In this document: positions 5,464 to 10,340 of the stretch, piece by piece
Layout: each line of letters begins with the position of its first letter
Position numbering within the stretch: position 1 is the first letter of the stretch
Origin: Bacteroidales bacterium
Lineage (GTDB): Bacteria > Bacteroidota > Bacteroidia > Bacteroidales > UBA1402
NCBI GenBank assembly: GCA_023230125.1
Contig: JALNXZ010000040.1
Coordinates: 1-10,340, forward strand
Direction of reading: 5' to 3'
DNA: 10,340 nt
Notes under the pieces: model-generated
What the model was told of the DNA's origin: nothing
The model's database searches: none
What the model saw: only the letters and a program-made list of their open reading frames with translations
Made by a program: the position numbers and the translations under genes

Positions 5464-5556
5464 GTGCCTGAAAAAGAAGAAGAACCTAGCGTTCCTTACG
5501 ATGCTACAGAAGATCAGATTTTTGACTTCTGGGACAGAATTGATAACTTGTATTAA
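5464..5556 (+). CDS. Acidic small hypothetical protein, 30 aa
   Basis: A GTG at 5464 starts one base after the stop of the Cys-rich gene, with GAGG at 5451-5454 at good spacing. An in-frame ATG at 5455 overlaps that stop but lies too close to the ribosome site. The product begins PEKEEEPSVPYDATEDQIFD after the initiator, is strongly acidic and ends FWDRIDNLY. No motif is recognised. Support comes from tight packing and the ribosome site only. Confidence 0.4.
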   Translation: MPEKEEEPSVPYDATEDQIFDFWDRIDNLY

Positions 5557-5569
5557 TGAGGGAAATTAA

Positions 5570-5848
5570 ATGGGAAGGAAACGAAAGCACCAGATAACAC
5601 GGTTTAAACCAAATACACCTGGATCTGTATCTCACGAAAGAAAAACATTAGTAGCTGAAGTGTTTGGAGAAGTAAATGCTTCAGGCGACATATACATAGG
5701 AAAAGATCTTGCAAGTTATAAAACAGTAACATATGTATTTAAAAAAGAGGAGATCGAAAGTGAAAACAAAGTTGAACAAACCGACAAGCGAGGTAATACT
5801 CGAAAGAAAGAAAAACGAACTCAATCGACTGCTCGAAAAGAAAGCTGA
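5570..5848 (+). CDS. Basic hypothetical protein, 92 aa
   Basis: ATG 5570 follows a GAGGG site, 13 bases after the preceding stop. The product begins MGRKRKHQITRFKPNTPGSV; residues 25-58 look like a small beta-strand unit (TLVAEVFGEVNASGDIYIGK and on). After residue 64 it turns into a very charged Lys/Arg/Glu tail. That tail (5760-5848) is encoded in the same DNA as the start of the next gene in another frame, an overlap of 89 bases. The tail may be dictated by the overlap, or the ORF may have lost its proper end by a frame change. Possible nucleic-acid-binding protein from its charge; no family recognised. Confidence 0.5.
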   Translation: MGRKRKHQITRFKPNTPGSVSHERKTLVAEVFGEVNASGDIYIGKDLASYKTVTYVFKKEEIESENKVEQTDKRGNTRKKEKRTQSTARKES

Positions 5849-5987
5849 ACTTTCGGTACAAATAATTGATCTGCAACACAAAACAGTTGATCTTAATACA
5901 GAAAGATCGGGTATAATTTTACAAATAAACCAGCTTGTTCTGGAGCTTAATAATGGTACCGGATTACGACCAGGTAACGTTGTCTGA
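5760..5987 (+). CDS. Small coiled-coil protein, 75 aa
   Basis: I place the start at GTG 5760, because GAGGAGATC at 5747-5755 is an excellent ribosome site at the right distance; the frame is open upstream to an ATG at 5733 with no such site. The protein is almost wholly helical: after about ten residues, EVILERKKNELNRLLEKKAE and the following segment show regular Leu/Ile heptad spacing to about residue 62, as in a coiled coil. Such proteins act as dimeric scaffolds or partners; no specific function can be read. It overlaps the gene before it by 89 bases and mazG after it by 35 bases. Confidence 0.6.
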   Translation: MKTKLNKPTSEVILERKKNELNRLLEKKAELSVQIIDLQHKTVDLNTERSGIILQINQLVLELNNGTGLRPGNVV

Positions 5988-6288
5988 ATTACAAAAACGA
6001 GTTACTGAAGCTGAAATAAGAAAAGGACATATAGGGGATGATATTAAAACTAAATGTTTCCTCTTAATGGAGGAAGTAGGAGAAATGGTCAAAGCCATCA
6101 GGATATTTATAGGAATGAGAATTCATTCCAAAACTGCAAAACATAACCTCGAAGATGAACTTGGTGATGTTCTGTTTTTAGTAATTGCAATAGCCAATCG
6201 TGCTGGAATTAATCTAGTAAAAGCATTGCTAACAAAAATAGAAAAGGATGAACAAAAAATATACAAAAATGCAAATGCAGAAGACTAA
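5953..6288 (+). CDS. mazG: MazG-like nucleotide pyrophosphohydrolase, 111 aa
   Basis: The start is taken at ATG 5953, with GGAG at 5942-5945. The all-alpha NTP-PPase signature EExxE...ExxD is present: LLMEEVGEMVKAIR gives E40, E41 and E44, and LEDELGDVLFLVIAIANRAG gives E69 and D72. The length fits a single MazG domain. These Mg2+-dependent enzymes convert (d)NTPs to NMP and pyrophosphate. In phages they are thought to clear unwanted dNTPs or to lower alarmone levels. The gene closes an operon of overlapping small genes. With the Nmad1-like and thymidylate synthase-like proteins it forms a nucleotide-pool theme. The exact substrate cannot be told. Confidence 0.85.
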   Translation: MVPDYDQVTLSELQKRVTEAEIRKGHIGDDIKTKCFLLMEEVGEMVKAIRIFIGMRIHSKTAKHNLEDELGDVLFLVIAIANRAGINLVKALLTKIEKDEQKIYKNANAED

Positions 6289-6289
6289 G

Positions 6290-6594
6290 TTTCTAAAGGT
6301 CACTGCAACATCGACTTGAGCATCCTTGATAATTGTGAAACTTCCCGCAAAGGCGTTTCCTAATCCATCAGATGCTAAATAGTTGTATGATCCGGCTGGT
6401 AAGGTAATAGTAGCTTTTCCGTCTGCATCAGTTGTCACAGGTTCTGCAACTCCTTCAATTGTAATTGAAGCTCCACCATCGATGTTTCCATCTAGAGTTG
6501 TTAGAAAATTTGCTTGGCCTGTTGCAGTTGTTTGCCCGAAAAATAGTTCTTCCGCATAGATAAGAGAAACGTAAGAAGTATTTAAGCCTAGTGA
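6290..6594 (-). pseudogene. Orphan Ig/carboxypeptidase-regulatory-like domain fragment
   Basis: This fills the 302-base gap between mazG and the DUF4326 gene. On the minus strand the frame is open from 6594 (TAA at 6597-6595) to 6229. It reads LIYAEELFFGQTTATGQ, then a classic beta-sandwich repeat: ASITIEGVAEPVTTDADGKA, TITLPAGSYNYLASDG, FAGSFTIIKDAQVDVAVTF. This is the pattern of carboxypeptidase-regulatory-like/Ig-like domains in surface, S-layer and tail-fibre proteins. No ATG, GTG or TTG precedes the domain; the only GTG (6438-6436) lies inside it. Beyond about 6295 the frame is merely antisense to mazG. It is therefore a fragment of a larger surface or fibre gene, a remnant or a silent cassette, not an intact gene. 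Otherwise the gap holds only the next promoter. Confidence 0.6.
6579..6586 (+). promoter_or_regulatory. Possible TATA box of the DUF4326 gene
   Basis: TATTTAAG is the best TATA-like element before the next gene. It would place the RNA start near 6608, downstream of the GTG at 6591 and ATG at 6600 but upstream of ATG 6621. If it is the true promoter, translation would begin at 6621. Confidence 0.35.
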
Positions 6595-6599
6595 TTATT

Positions 6600-6995
6600 A
6601 TGCCCCCACAAATAATCGATATGCATCATGTGGACTTCAACAGAAGAAAACATGTCCGGATAGACAGAAAATCAAAATGGGGAAATCCATACAAACTGGA
6701 CAACCCAAATGATGAAGAAGCTCGCTTGGAAGTCCTATGGAAATATACGCTCTACCTATTGCGAAATGAAAAACTTCTAAACGATGTCCCACTTTTGGAA
6801 GGAAAAACACTAGCTTGCTGGTGCTATCCTAAAAATAAATGTCATGGAGAAATTCTTTGGTATTTATCAGAAAACCAAGATCTCGTAGCTAGAACAGGAA
6901 GAGCGTGCACAGACAAAGAGGCTATAGCAGAAATTATATTTGCAGGCCTTGGATGGAAACATAAAAAGAGCCATGTGCAGACAACATTATTCTAA
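6600..6995 (+). CDS. DUF4326 protein, 131 aa
   Basis: The product has the DUF4326 pattern: VDFNRRKHVRIDRKSKWGNP (residues about 11-30), a helical segment, then LEGKTLACWCYPKNKCHGEI (about 65-84) with the conserved C-W-C...C-H-G metal-like cluster. DUF4326 proteins are widespread in phages, and their function is unknown. Start choice is uncertain: GTG 6591, ATG 6600 and ATG 6621 are in frame and none has a good ribosome site. DUF4326 homologues usually begin just before the strand that starts at residue 8, so 6621 is also plausible. The C-terminal 40 residues (RTGRACTDKEAIAEIIFAGL) go beyond the usual core. It is followed after 14 bases by the winged-helix gene. Confidence 0.8.
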   Translation: MPPQIIDMHHVDFNRRKHVRIDRKSKWGNPYKLDNPNDEEARLEVLWKYTLYLLRNEKLLNDVPLLEGKTLACWCYPKNKCHGEILWYLSENQDLVARTGRACTDKEAIAEIIFAGLGWKHKKSHVQTTLF

Positions 6996-7009
6996 GCGAG
7001 GTAGAAAAC

Positions 7010-7891
7010 ATGCACTATAAAGATCTTTCAAAAAATGAAAACAAAGTGCTCAATACTTTAAATGGAAACTTGATGTACTTATATGAATTGGAAGAAGCTA
7101 CTGAACTTGAATTTAATATACTAAAACGTGTAGTAAAAGAGTTGACTCATTTAGGTATAGTTGATGTTAAACCATTCAACGGTAAAACCCTGTACAAACT
7201 AACTGATGCAGGGAAAGAGTTAATTACTCAGAAGCTTGAGGCCATGAGGCGTAGCAATGGTGATACCTTTAAGCAACCAGTGTACCTGCATGGAACTCGC
7301 TATTCTGATGCTCAGGAAGCTAGGGAACACATAGAAAGAATGCTTCAGTACTACAGCGATGGTGACTTACTTTCCCCCAAAGACTTTGAGGTAATTTACT
7401 CATGCTTGATATTTACTGATAGCGGTAGAAACCTATTAAACATTGGAGTTCTCAATATTCAAGTGGTTATAGAGAATGGAAGCTACTTTTTGAAAGTAGT
7501 TACTGATACCGATGACTATGACATTATTCCACTAGCAAGGCTGCTTGGAGAAAGAAAAGCATATTTCCATAAAAAGGATGTTAAGAAAGCATTTGTTAAC
7601 GCAATCGATATTGAAGCTCCAATAGGATTTACAGTCCACAATAACCCTCCGTTTATTGGAGAAATATTTAAAAACTTTACAAAAACGCATAAGATTGAGA
7701 CTGATAAAGTAAAAATTAAAAGAATCAATAACAAGGAAGAGCTTCTTGATTACGAATTAAAACAGCAATGGATTGAGTATTATAACGAGCATGCTGATGT
7801 TATATTTATTCCTGACTCAGAATTGCTTGAAATAAAGAAAGAAGGTAGAATAGAGAAGTTAAATAAAAAATTAGCTAAATTCGGAGTTTAA
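7010..7891 (+). CDS. Winged-helix protein with DUF3223/DCL-like domain, 293 aa
   Basis: ATG 7010 has GAGGT at 6998-7002. Residues 1-77 fit a winged helix: helices over NENKVLNTLNGNLMYLYELE and FNILKRVVKELTHLGIVDVK, then a wing ending LYKLTDAGKELIT. Residues 90-200 resemble DUF3223 (the DCL domain): QPVYLHGTRYSDAQEAREHI, ERMLQYYSDGDLLSPKDFEV, a NIGVLNIQVVIENG strand pair with TDTDDYDIIPLARLLG, and DVKKAFVNAI. DCL-type domains occur in plant organellar rRNA-processing factors, RNA polymerase IV/V tails and phage proteins, suggesting nucleic-acid binding. The C-terminal 90 residues are unassigned. It heads a compact operon with the CCA enzyme two bases downstream. DNA binding is inferred; DUF3223 is my best but not certain match. 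Confidence 0.7.
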   Translation: MHYKDLSKNENKVLNTLNGNLMYLYELEEATELEFNILKRVVKELTHLGIVDVKPFNGKTLYKLTDAGKELITQKLEAMRRSNGDTFKQPVYLHGTRYSDAQEAREHIERMLQYYSDGDLLSPKDFEVIYSCLIFTDSGRNLLNIGVLNIQVVIENGSYFLKVVTDTDDYDIIPLARLLGERKAYFHKKDVKKAFVNAIDIEAPIGFTVHNNPPFIGEIFKNFTKTHKIETDKVKIKRINNKEELLDYELKQQWIEYYNEHADVIFIPDSELLEIKKEGRIEKLNKKLAKFGV

Positions 7892-7893
7892 AA

Positions 7894-9129
7894 ATGGATG
7901 CAATTTTGAAAAAATACAGACAACATGCTCTGCTCATTAATCGCGCAGGAGGCAGGCTTTACGTTGTAGGAGGTGCGGTAAGAGACTTCGTAATGAGAAG
8001 ATCTGTGCATGATGTTGATCTCTGCGTAGCTGGCCTTACAATTGATCAATTTGTAAGCATATTCCCAACTGCAAGGCTCCAGGGAAAACAGTTTCCAGTA
8101 TTCGTAGTTGACAATGCTGAAATAGCGTTTGCAAGAACTGAAAAGAAAACTGGAATAGGATACAGAGGGTTTGAAATTAACGCAAATCCTGGAATTACTA
8201 TCGAAGAAGATCTTCTCCGAAGAGATTTAACCTTTAATGCAATGGCTGTGGATGTACTCACAGGTAAGCTTATAGATCCTTATGGAGGCACTGATGACAT
8301 TGCAGACAAAATGGTTAGACCTACATCTGCCGCATTCTTGGAAGATCCTGTGCGCGTTCTAAGGGCTGCCAGGTTTGCTGCTGAGTTTGACTTCAAACCT
8401 ACTTCAAGGATTTTCAAATACTCATACATGCTGAAGTCAGAAATTCCTTCGATAAATGATAACTTGAAATTTAAAGAGTTTAAAAGAGCAATGGAAGGTA
8501 AAGCGCCCTGGACGTTCTTCGAAACGCTTAGAACTGCAAATGTGCTCGATGTCGCATTTCCTGAGCTTGATGCTCTTGATGGCGTTTATCAAATGAATCA
8601 CCATGACGGAGATGCCTGGGAACACACAATGGCCGTACTGAGAACTTGCTGTGGTCTTACAACTAATCTGTATGATCGAGTCGCGGCACTATACCACGAC
8701 ACTGGAAAGGGTAATACTCCGGAGGACATACTTCCGCATCACAATGGACATGAGCTCAGGAGTTGCGACATCATAGAAGAATTAACCTGGATGCCAAAAG
8801 ACCTAAGAAAATACGTTAAAGCAGTTGCGTATGATCACATGAGAGCTCATAAATATGATGAAATGAAACGCGGCAGTAAGGTTAGAATGCTACTTAGAAT
8901 AAACAAAACATGCAGAGGACTTGAAGGCTTCAGCAATGTGGTGTTCTCAGATAGACCAACTGATGAAACTGTAGCTGATTTATCCAGAATGGCTGAAGAC
9001 ATGGCCGCAGTAACTGCAATCACAGGAAAAGATATGCCTGAAGACACACCAAAAGGTGAGGCTTTTGGGCTGGCATTACATGAAAGGAGGTGCAAAGCAC
9101 TTGGAATTCAGAGAATTAATGCGTTTTGA
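7894..9129 (+). CDS. cca: CCA tRNA nucleotidyltransferase, class II with HD domain
   Basis: This 411-residue protein matches bacterial CCA-adding enzymes in length and motif order. VVGGAVRD (24-31) and the HDVD metal site (D40, D42) form the nucleotidyltransferase centre. RRDLTFNAMA (109-118) is the ribose/NTP-binding motif, IDPYGG (127-132) the neck, and LEDPVRVLRAARF (149-161) the EDxxR base-selecting element. The C-terminal half carries an HD phosphohydrolase motif (YHDTGK, H268/D269; PHHNGHE, 281-287), as in E. coli Cca. The enzyme adds or repairs CCA at tRNA 3' ends without a template. Archaeal hosts normally use unrelated class I enzymes, so this gene was probably acquired from bacteria. 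It has a GGAG site at 7883-7886, and the next gene overlaps its end by 29 bases. Confidence 0.93.
   Translation: MDAILKKYRQHALLINRAGGRLYVVGGAVRDFVMRRSVHDVDLCVAGLTIDQFVSIFPTARLQGKQFPVFVVDNAEIAFARTEKKTGIGYRGFEINANPGITIEEDLLRRDLTFNAMAVDVLTGKLIDPYGGTDDIADKMVRPTSAAFLEDPVRVLRAARFAAEFDFKPTSRIFKYSYMLKSEIPSINDNLKFKEFKRAMEGKAPWTFFETLRTANVLDVAFPELDALDGVYQMNHHDGDAWEHTMAVLRTCCGLTTNLYDRVAALYHDTGKGNTPEDILPHHNGHELRSCDIIEELTWMPKDLRKYVKAVAYDHMRAHKYDEMKRGSKVRMLLRINKTCRGLEGFSNVVFSDRPTDETVADLSRMAEDMAAVTAITGKDMPEDTPKGEAFGLALHERRCKALGIQRINAF
9085..9092 (+). promoter_or_regulatory. Strong ribosome binding site deciding a TTG start
   Basis: AGGAGGTG lies inside the end of cca, eight bases before TTG 9101. It argues for the TTG rather than the ATG at 9119, or the upstream ATGs, as the start of the primase-like gene, and for translation coupled to cca. 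Confidence 0.65.
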
Positions 9130-9700
9130 TGAAGATTCAATCTATTTCATTTTCGGATTGGCTCGGCCTAAAAATAATCCTGGCATGGATAAAGATCAAA
9201 GGATCTTCCTAAGGAAACCAGTAAAAGAAGAAAAAGATTTTGATCGCAAAGTCTCGGAGATGTTTGAAACCTGCGAGCGCACTGGATTAAACATGTATGT
9301 TTATGTCTCAGTAAACTCCAGAAACACCCTTAATGCACTGGATATTATGTCCGATAAACTTAGTGCATATAATAAAGAGGCAAGGAGAGGAAAGAAAACA
9401 TTTAAGAAAACAGCTAAAGCACTTGATCAAGTGTGGTATTCTTGCTGCATGAAACAAGAAGCAAGGGGTACCAAGTACTTCCTTCTGGATATTGATACTA
9501 AAAATCCAGAAACAAGAAAAACTCTTGCAGAAATTGTGCTGCCTCACTCAGGGCCAATACTTGTTGAGCAGGAAACGCGCAATGGCTACCACTGGATTGT
9601 AAAGCCATTTGATGTAAGACTTATTAAAGGTGTCCCAAACGTTGGAATTCAAAAAGACGGATTATTATACCTGGGATGCACTGGATTTAAAGAGGATTGA
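9101..9700 (+). CDS. Archaeo-eukaryotic primase (AEP)-like protein, 199 aa
   Basis: From the TTG start the protein has an N-terminal alpha/beta part (1-110, including LNMYVYVSVNSRNTLNAL) and a C-terminal core. The core holds GTKYFLLDIDTKNPETRKTL (D130 and D132), a GPILVEQETRNGYHWIVKPF stretch (H164) and PFD (D171). The hydrophobic strand-DxD, then a Gly-x-His motif after a strand and turn, is the layout of AEP primase/PrimPol active sites, where the Asp pair binds metal and the His the incoming NTP. A third-motif acidic residue is uncertain, and at about 200 residues it is a minimal version, so it may be a degenerate or repurposed member. It could prime DNA synthesis or act in repair. The gene sits between cca and the PDDEXK-like gene. 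Confidence 0.55.
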   Translation: MEFRELMRFDEDSIYFIFGLARPKNNPGMDKDQRIFLRKPVKEEKDFDRKVSEMFETCERTGLNMYVYVSVNSRNTLNALDIMSDKLSAYNKEARRGKKTFKKTAKALDQVWYSCCMKQEARGTKYFLLDIDTKNPETRKTLAEIVLPHSGPILVEQETRNGYHWIVKPFDVRLIKGVPNVGIQKDGLLYLGCTGFKED

Positions 9701-9702
9701 AT

Positions 9703-10227
9703 ATGGAAAAAATAACCTACATGGGAGTTACATTCAAAAACGAAACGCATGCAAGAGCAGCAGTTTTTCTTGAAACTGTAGGAGTATCCTGGGAGTACCG
9801 ACAGGAATTCTTTATGCTGCCAAACGGTATTGAGCACATACCCACTTTCTGGCTTCCGGACATGCAGATGTTTTTAGAAGTTGCAGAAAAAACGTTTACT
9901 GCTCTTGAACTAGAATCATTAAAACTTATGGCAGCAAGTTTAAGTCCTGACAGGTGCTTTGGTGTATTGAAGTTCAATGGACTTCCAGCATATGATCAAG
10001 TGTACGGATACTTCAATACTGCAACCGGAGTAATTGAAGATAGATATTACCTGATCACTAACAAGAGTAAAAAGTATCCTATAAATCCCCCAAGATTTTA
10101 TATGGAAAGAGTTGGAAACACTATCTTCCCGCACCGTCTAAGTCGTAAAGAATTTGATGATCAAGTCAGAGAATCAAATAAATTATTCAAAAAAGGAATG
10201 GCAGCAGCAAAAGCGTATAAATTATAA
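9703..10227 (+). CDS. PDDEXK-like (restriction-endonuclease-fold) protein, probably catalytically altered, 174 aa
   Basis: ATG 9703 has GAGG at 9692-9695, inside the previous gene's end. Residues 5-62 follow the phage PDDEXK pattern 'F-x-S-x-x-E-A-x-x-A ... G-x-x-Y-x-P-D-F-W-L-P ... E-V-K': TYMGVTFKNETHARAAVFLE, WEYRQEF, NGIEHIPTFWLPDMQMFLEV. The normal catalytic Asp of PDF is Thr48 (PTF), and the E-x-K is E59-V-A61, so the two key residues Asp and Lys seem replaced; D53 and K63 lie nearby and could partly substitute. The C-terminal part (YGYFNTATGVIEDRYYLITN) is unassigned. It may have lost cleavage while keeping DNA binding, or use shifted residues. It lies 14 bases before nadV in the same operon. 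Confidence 0.6.
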   Translation: MEKITYMGVTFKNETHARAAVFLETVGVSWEYRQEFFMLPNGIEHIPTFWLPDMQMFLEVAEKTFTALELESLKLMAASLSPDRCFGVLKFNGLPAYDQVYGYFNTATGVIEDRYYLITNKSKKYPINPPRFYMERVGNTIFPHRLSRKEFDDQVRESNKLFKKGMAAAKAYKL

Positions 10228-10241
10228 AGGAGATGAGTAAC

Positions 10242-10340
10242 ATGGTTTTTCAAACCGATTCGTACAATGTAAGCCACTTCGGAATGTATCCCCCTGGAAT
10301 GACCGAAGCTTCAGGTTATGCAGAGTGTAGGGCCAATAGC
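10242..10340 (+). CDS. nadV: Nicotinamide phosphoribosyltransferase (N-terminal 33 residues, cut by the window end)
   Basis: ATG 10242 follows a GGAGATGAG site in the 14-base gap after the PDDEXK-like gene. The visible product starts MVFQTDSYNVSHFGMYPPGM and continues EASGYAECRANS. The T-D-S-Y-x-x-S-H ... Y-P-P-G-x ... S-x-x-E-x-R sequence is the N-terminal hallmark of NAMPT/NadV. This enzyme joins nicotinamide and PRPP to give nicotinamide mononucleotide, the first step of one-carboxamide-salvage to NAD+. NadV is common in large phages and can restore NAD+ when defences deplete it. Only the N-terminus is in view, so intactness and a companion NMN adenylyltransferase or PRPP synthetase cannot be checked. 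Confidence 0.88.
   Translation, partial: MVFQTDSYNVSHFGMYPPGMTEASGYAECRANS

Noticed and set aside
6229..6438. A 69-aa minus-strand gene starting at GTG 6438
   Set aside because: The GTG lies in the middle of a beta-sandwich domain whose first half is encoded upstream in the same frame, and the last 20 residues are just antisense of mazG.
8046..9095. Minus-strand ORFs inside cca
   Set aside because: Antisense shadows of a strongly conserved gene with no promoter or ribosome site of their own.
1..10340. CRISPR arrays, tRNA/rRNA genes, insertion sequences, attachment sites, replication origin
   Set aside because: I scanned the intergenic gaps and saw no regularly spaced repeats, cloverleaf, transposase or integrase, or clustered origin repeats. 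A weak tRNA or origin could be missed by eye.

Overview
The window reads as an AT-rich segment of an archaeal extrachromosomal element, most likely the accessory/early region of a large tailed virus (or a plasmid or provirus) of a Methanosarcinales-type methanogen or relative. The archaeal assignment rests on a near-canonical MC1 chromatin protein (2252-2527), TATA-box promoters (TATAAATA, TTATATATA) in the gaps, some starts that look leaderless, and Shine-Dalgarno sites of the AGGAGGTGATC type. The viral assignment rests on many small, overlapping, unassigned genes and on phage-typical families: a protein starting MSHFTVLV, an Nmad1/DUF1599-like protein, MazG, DUF4326, a thymidylate-synthase-family protein, a primase-like protein and NadV. 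No structural, packaging or integrase gene is visible, so virus versus plasmid is an inference.

Layout. (1) 1-1016, minus strand: two phage-type unassigned genes; the second runs off the left edge. (2) 1017-1137: divergent promoter region with a perfect 12-bp inverted repeat that carries the TATA boxes. (3) 1138-2191, plus: a ribbon-helix-helix-like protein, a ferredoxin-thioredoxin-reductase-like Cys protein split by a -1 frame change, and an Nmad1-like protein. (4) 2252-2527: MC1 with its own promoter and a hairpin/T-tract terminator. (5) 2614-4906, plus: thymidylate synthase-family protein, a 43-aa ORF, an ERCC4-type nuclease and a small membrane metal-binding protein. (6) 4915-5199, minus: an unassigned gene with a well-placed TATA box. 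(7) 5331-6288, plus: five small, tightly packed or overlapping genes ending in a MazG-like pyrophosphohydrolase. (8) 6289-6594: no forward gene; the minus strand carries an orphan beta-sandwich (Ig/carboxypeptidase-regulatory-like) coding fragment with no upstream start codon. (9) 6600-10340, plus: DUF4326, then a tight run of winged-helix/DUF3223-like protein, class II CCA tRNA nucleotidyltransferase with HD domain, primase-like protein, PDDEXK-like protein that seems to lack its catalytic residues, and the start of nicotinamide phosphoribosyltransferase (nadV).

How the genes may work together. Much of the content concerns nucleotides and cofactors: dTMP-type synthesis, NTP clean-up (MazG, Nmad1-like), NAD+ salvage (NadV) and tRNA 3'-end repair (CCA enzyme). 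The 7010-10340 operon joins two functions that restore molecules attacked by anti-viral defences, NAD+ and mature tRNA ends. A host-takeover or anti-defence role is an attractive but unproven reading. A bacterial/eukaryotic-type (class II) CCA enzyme in an archaeal element, the split FTR-like gene and the orphan adhesin-like cassette are the most unusual items.
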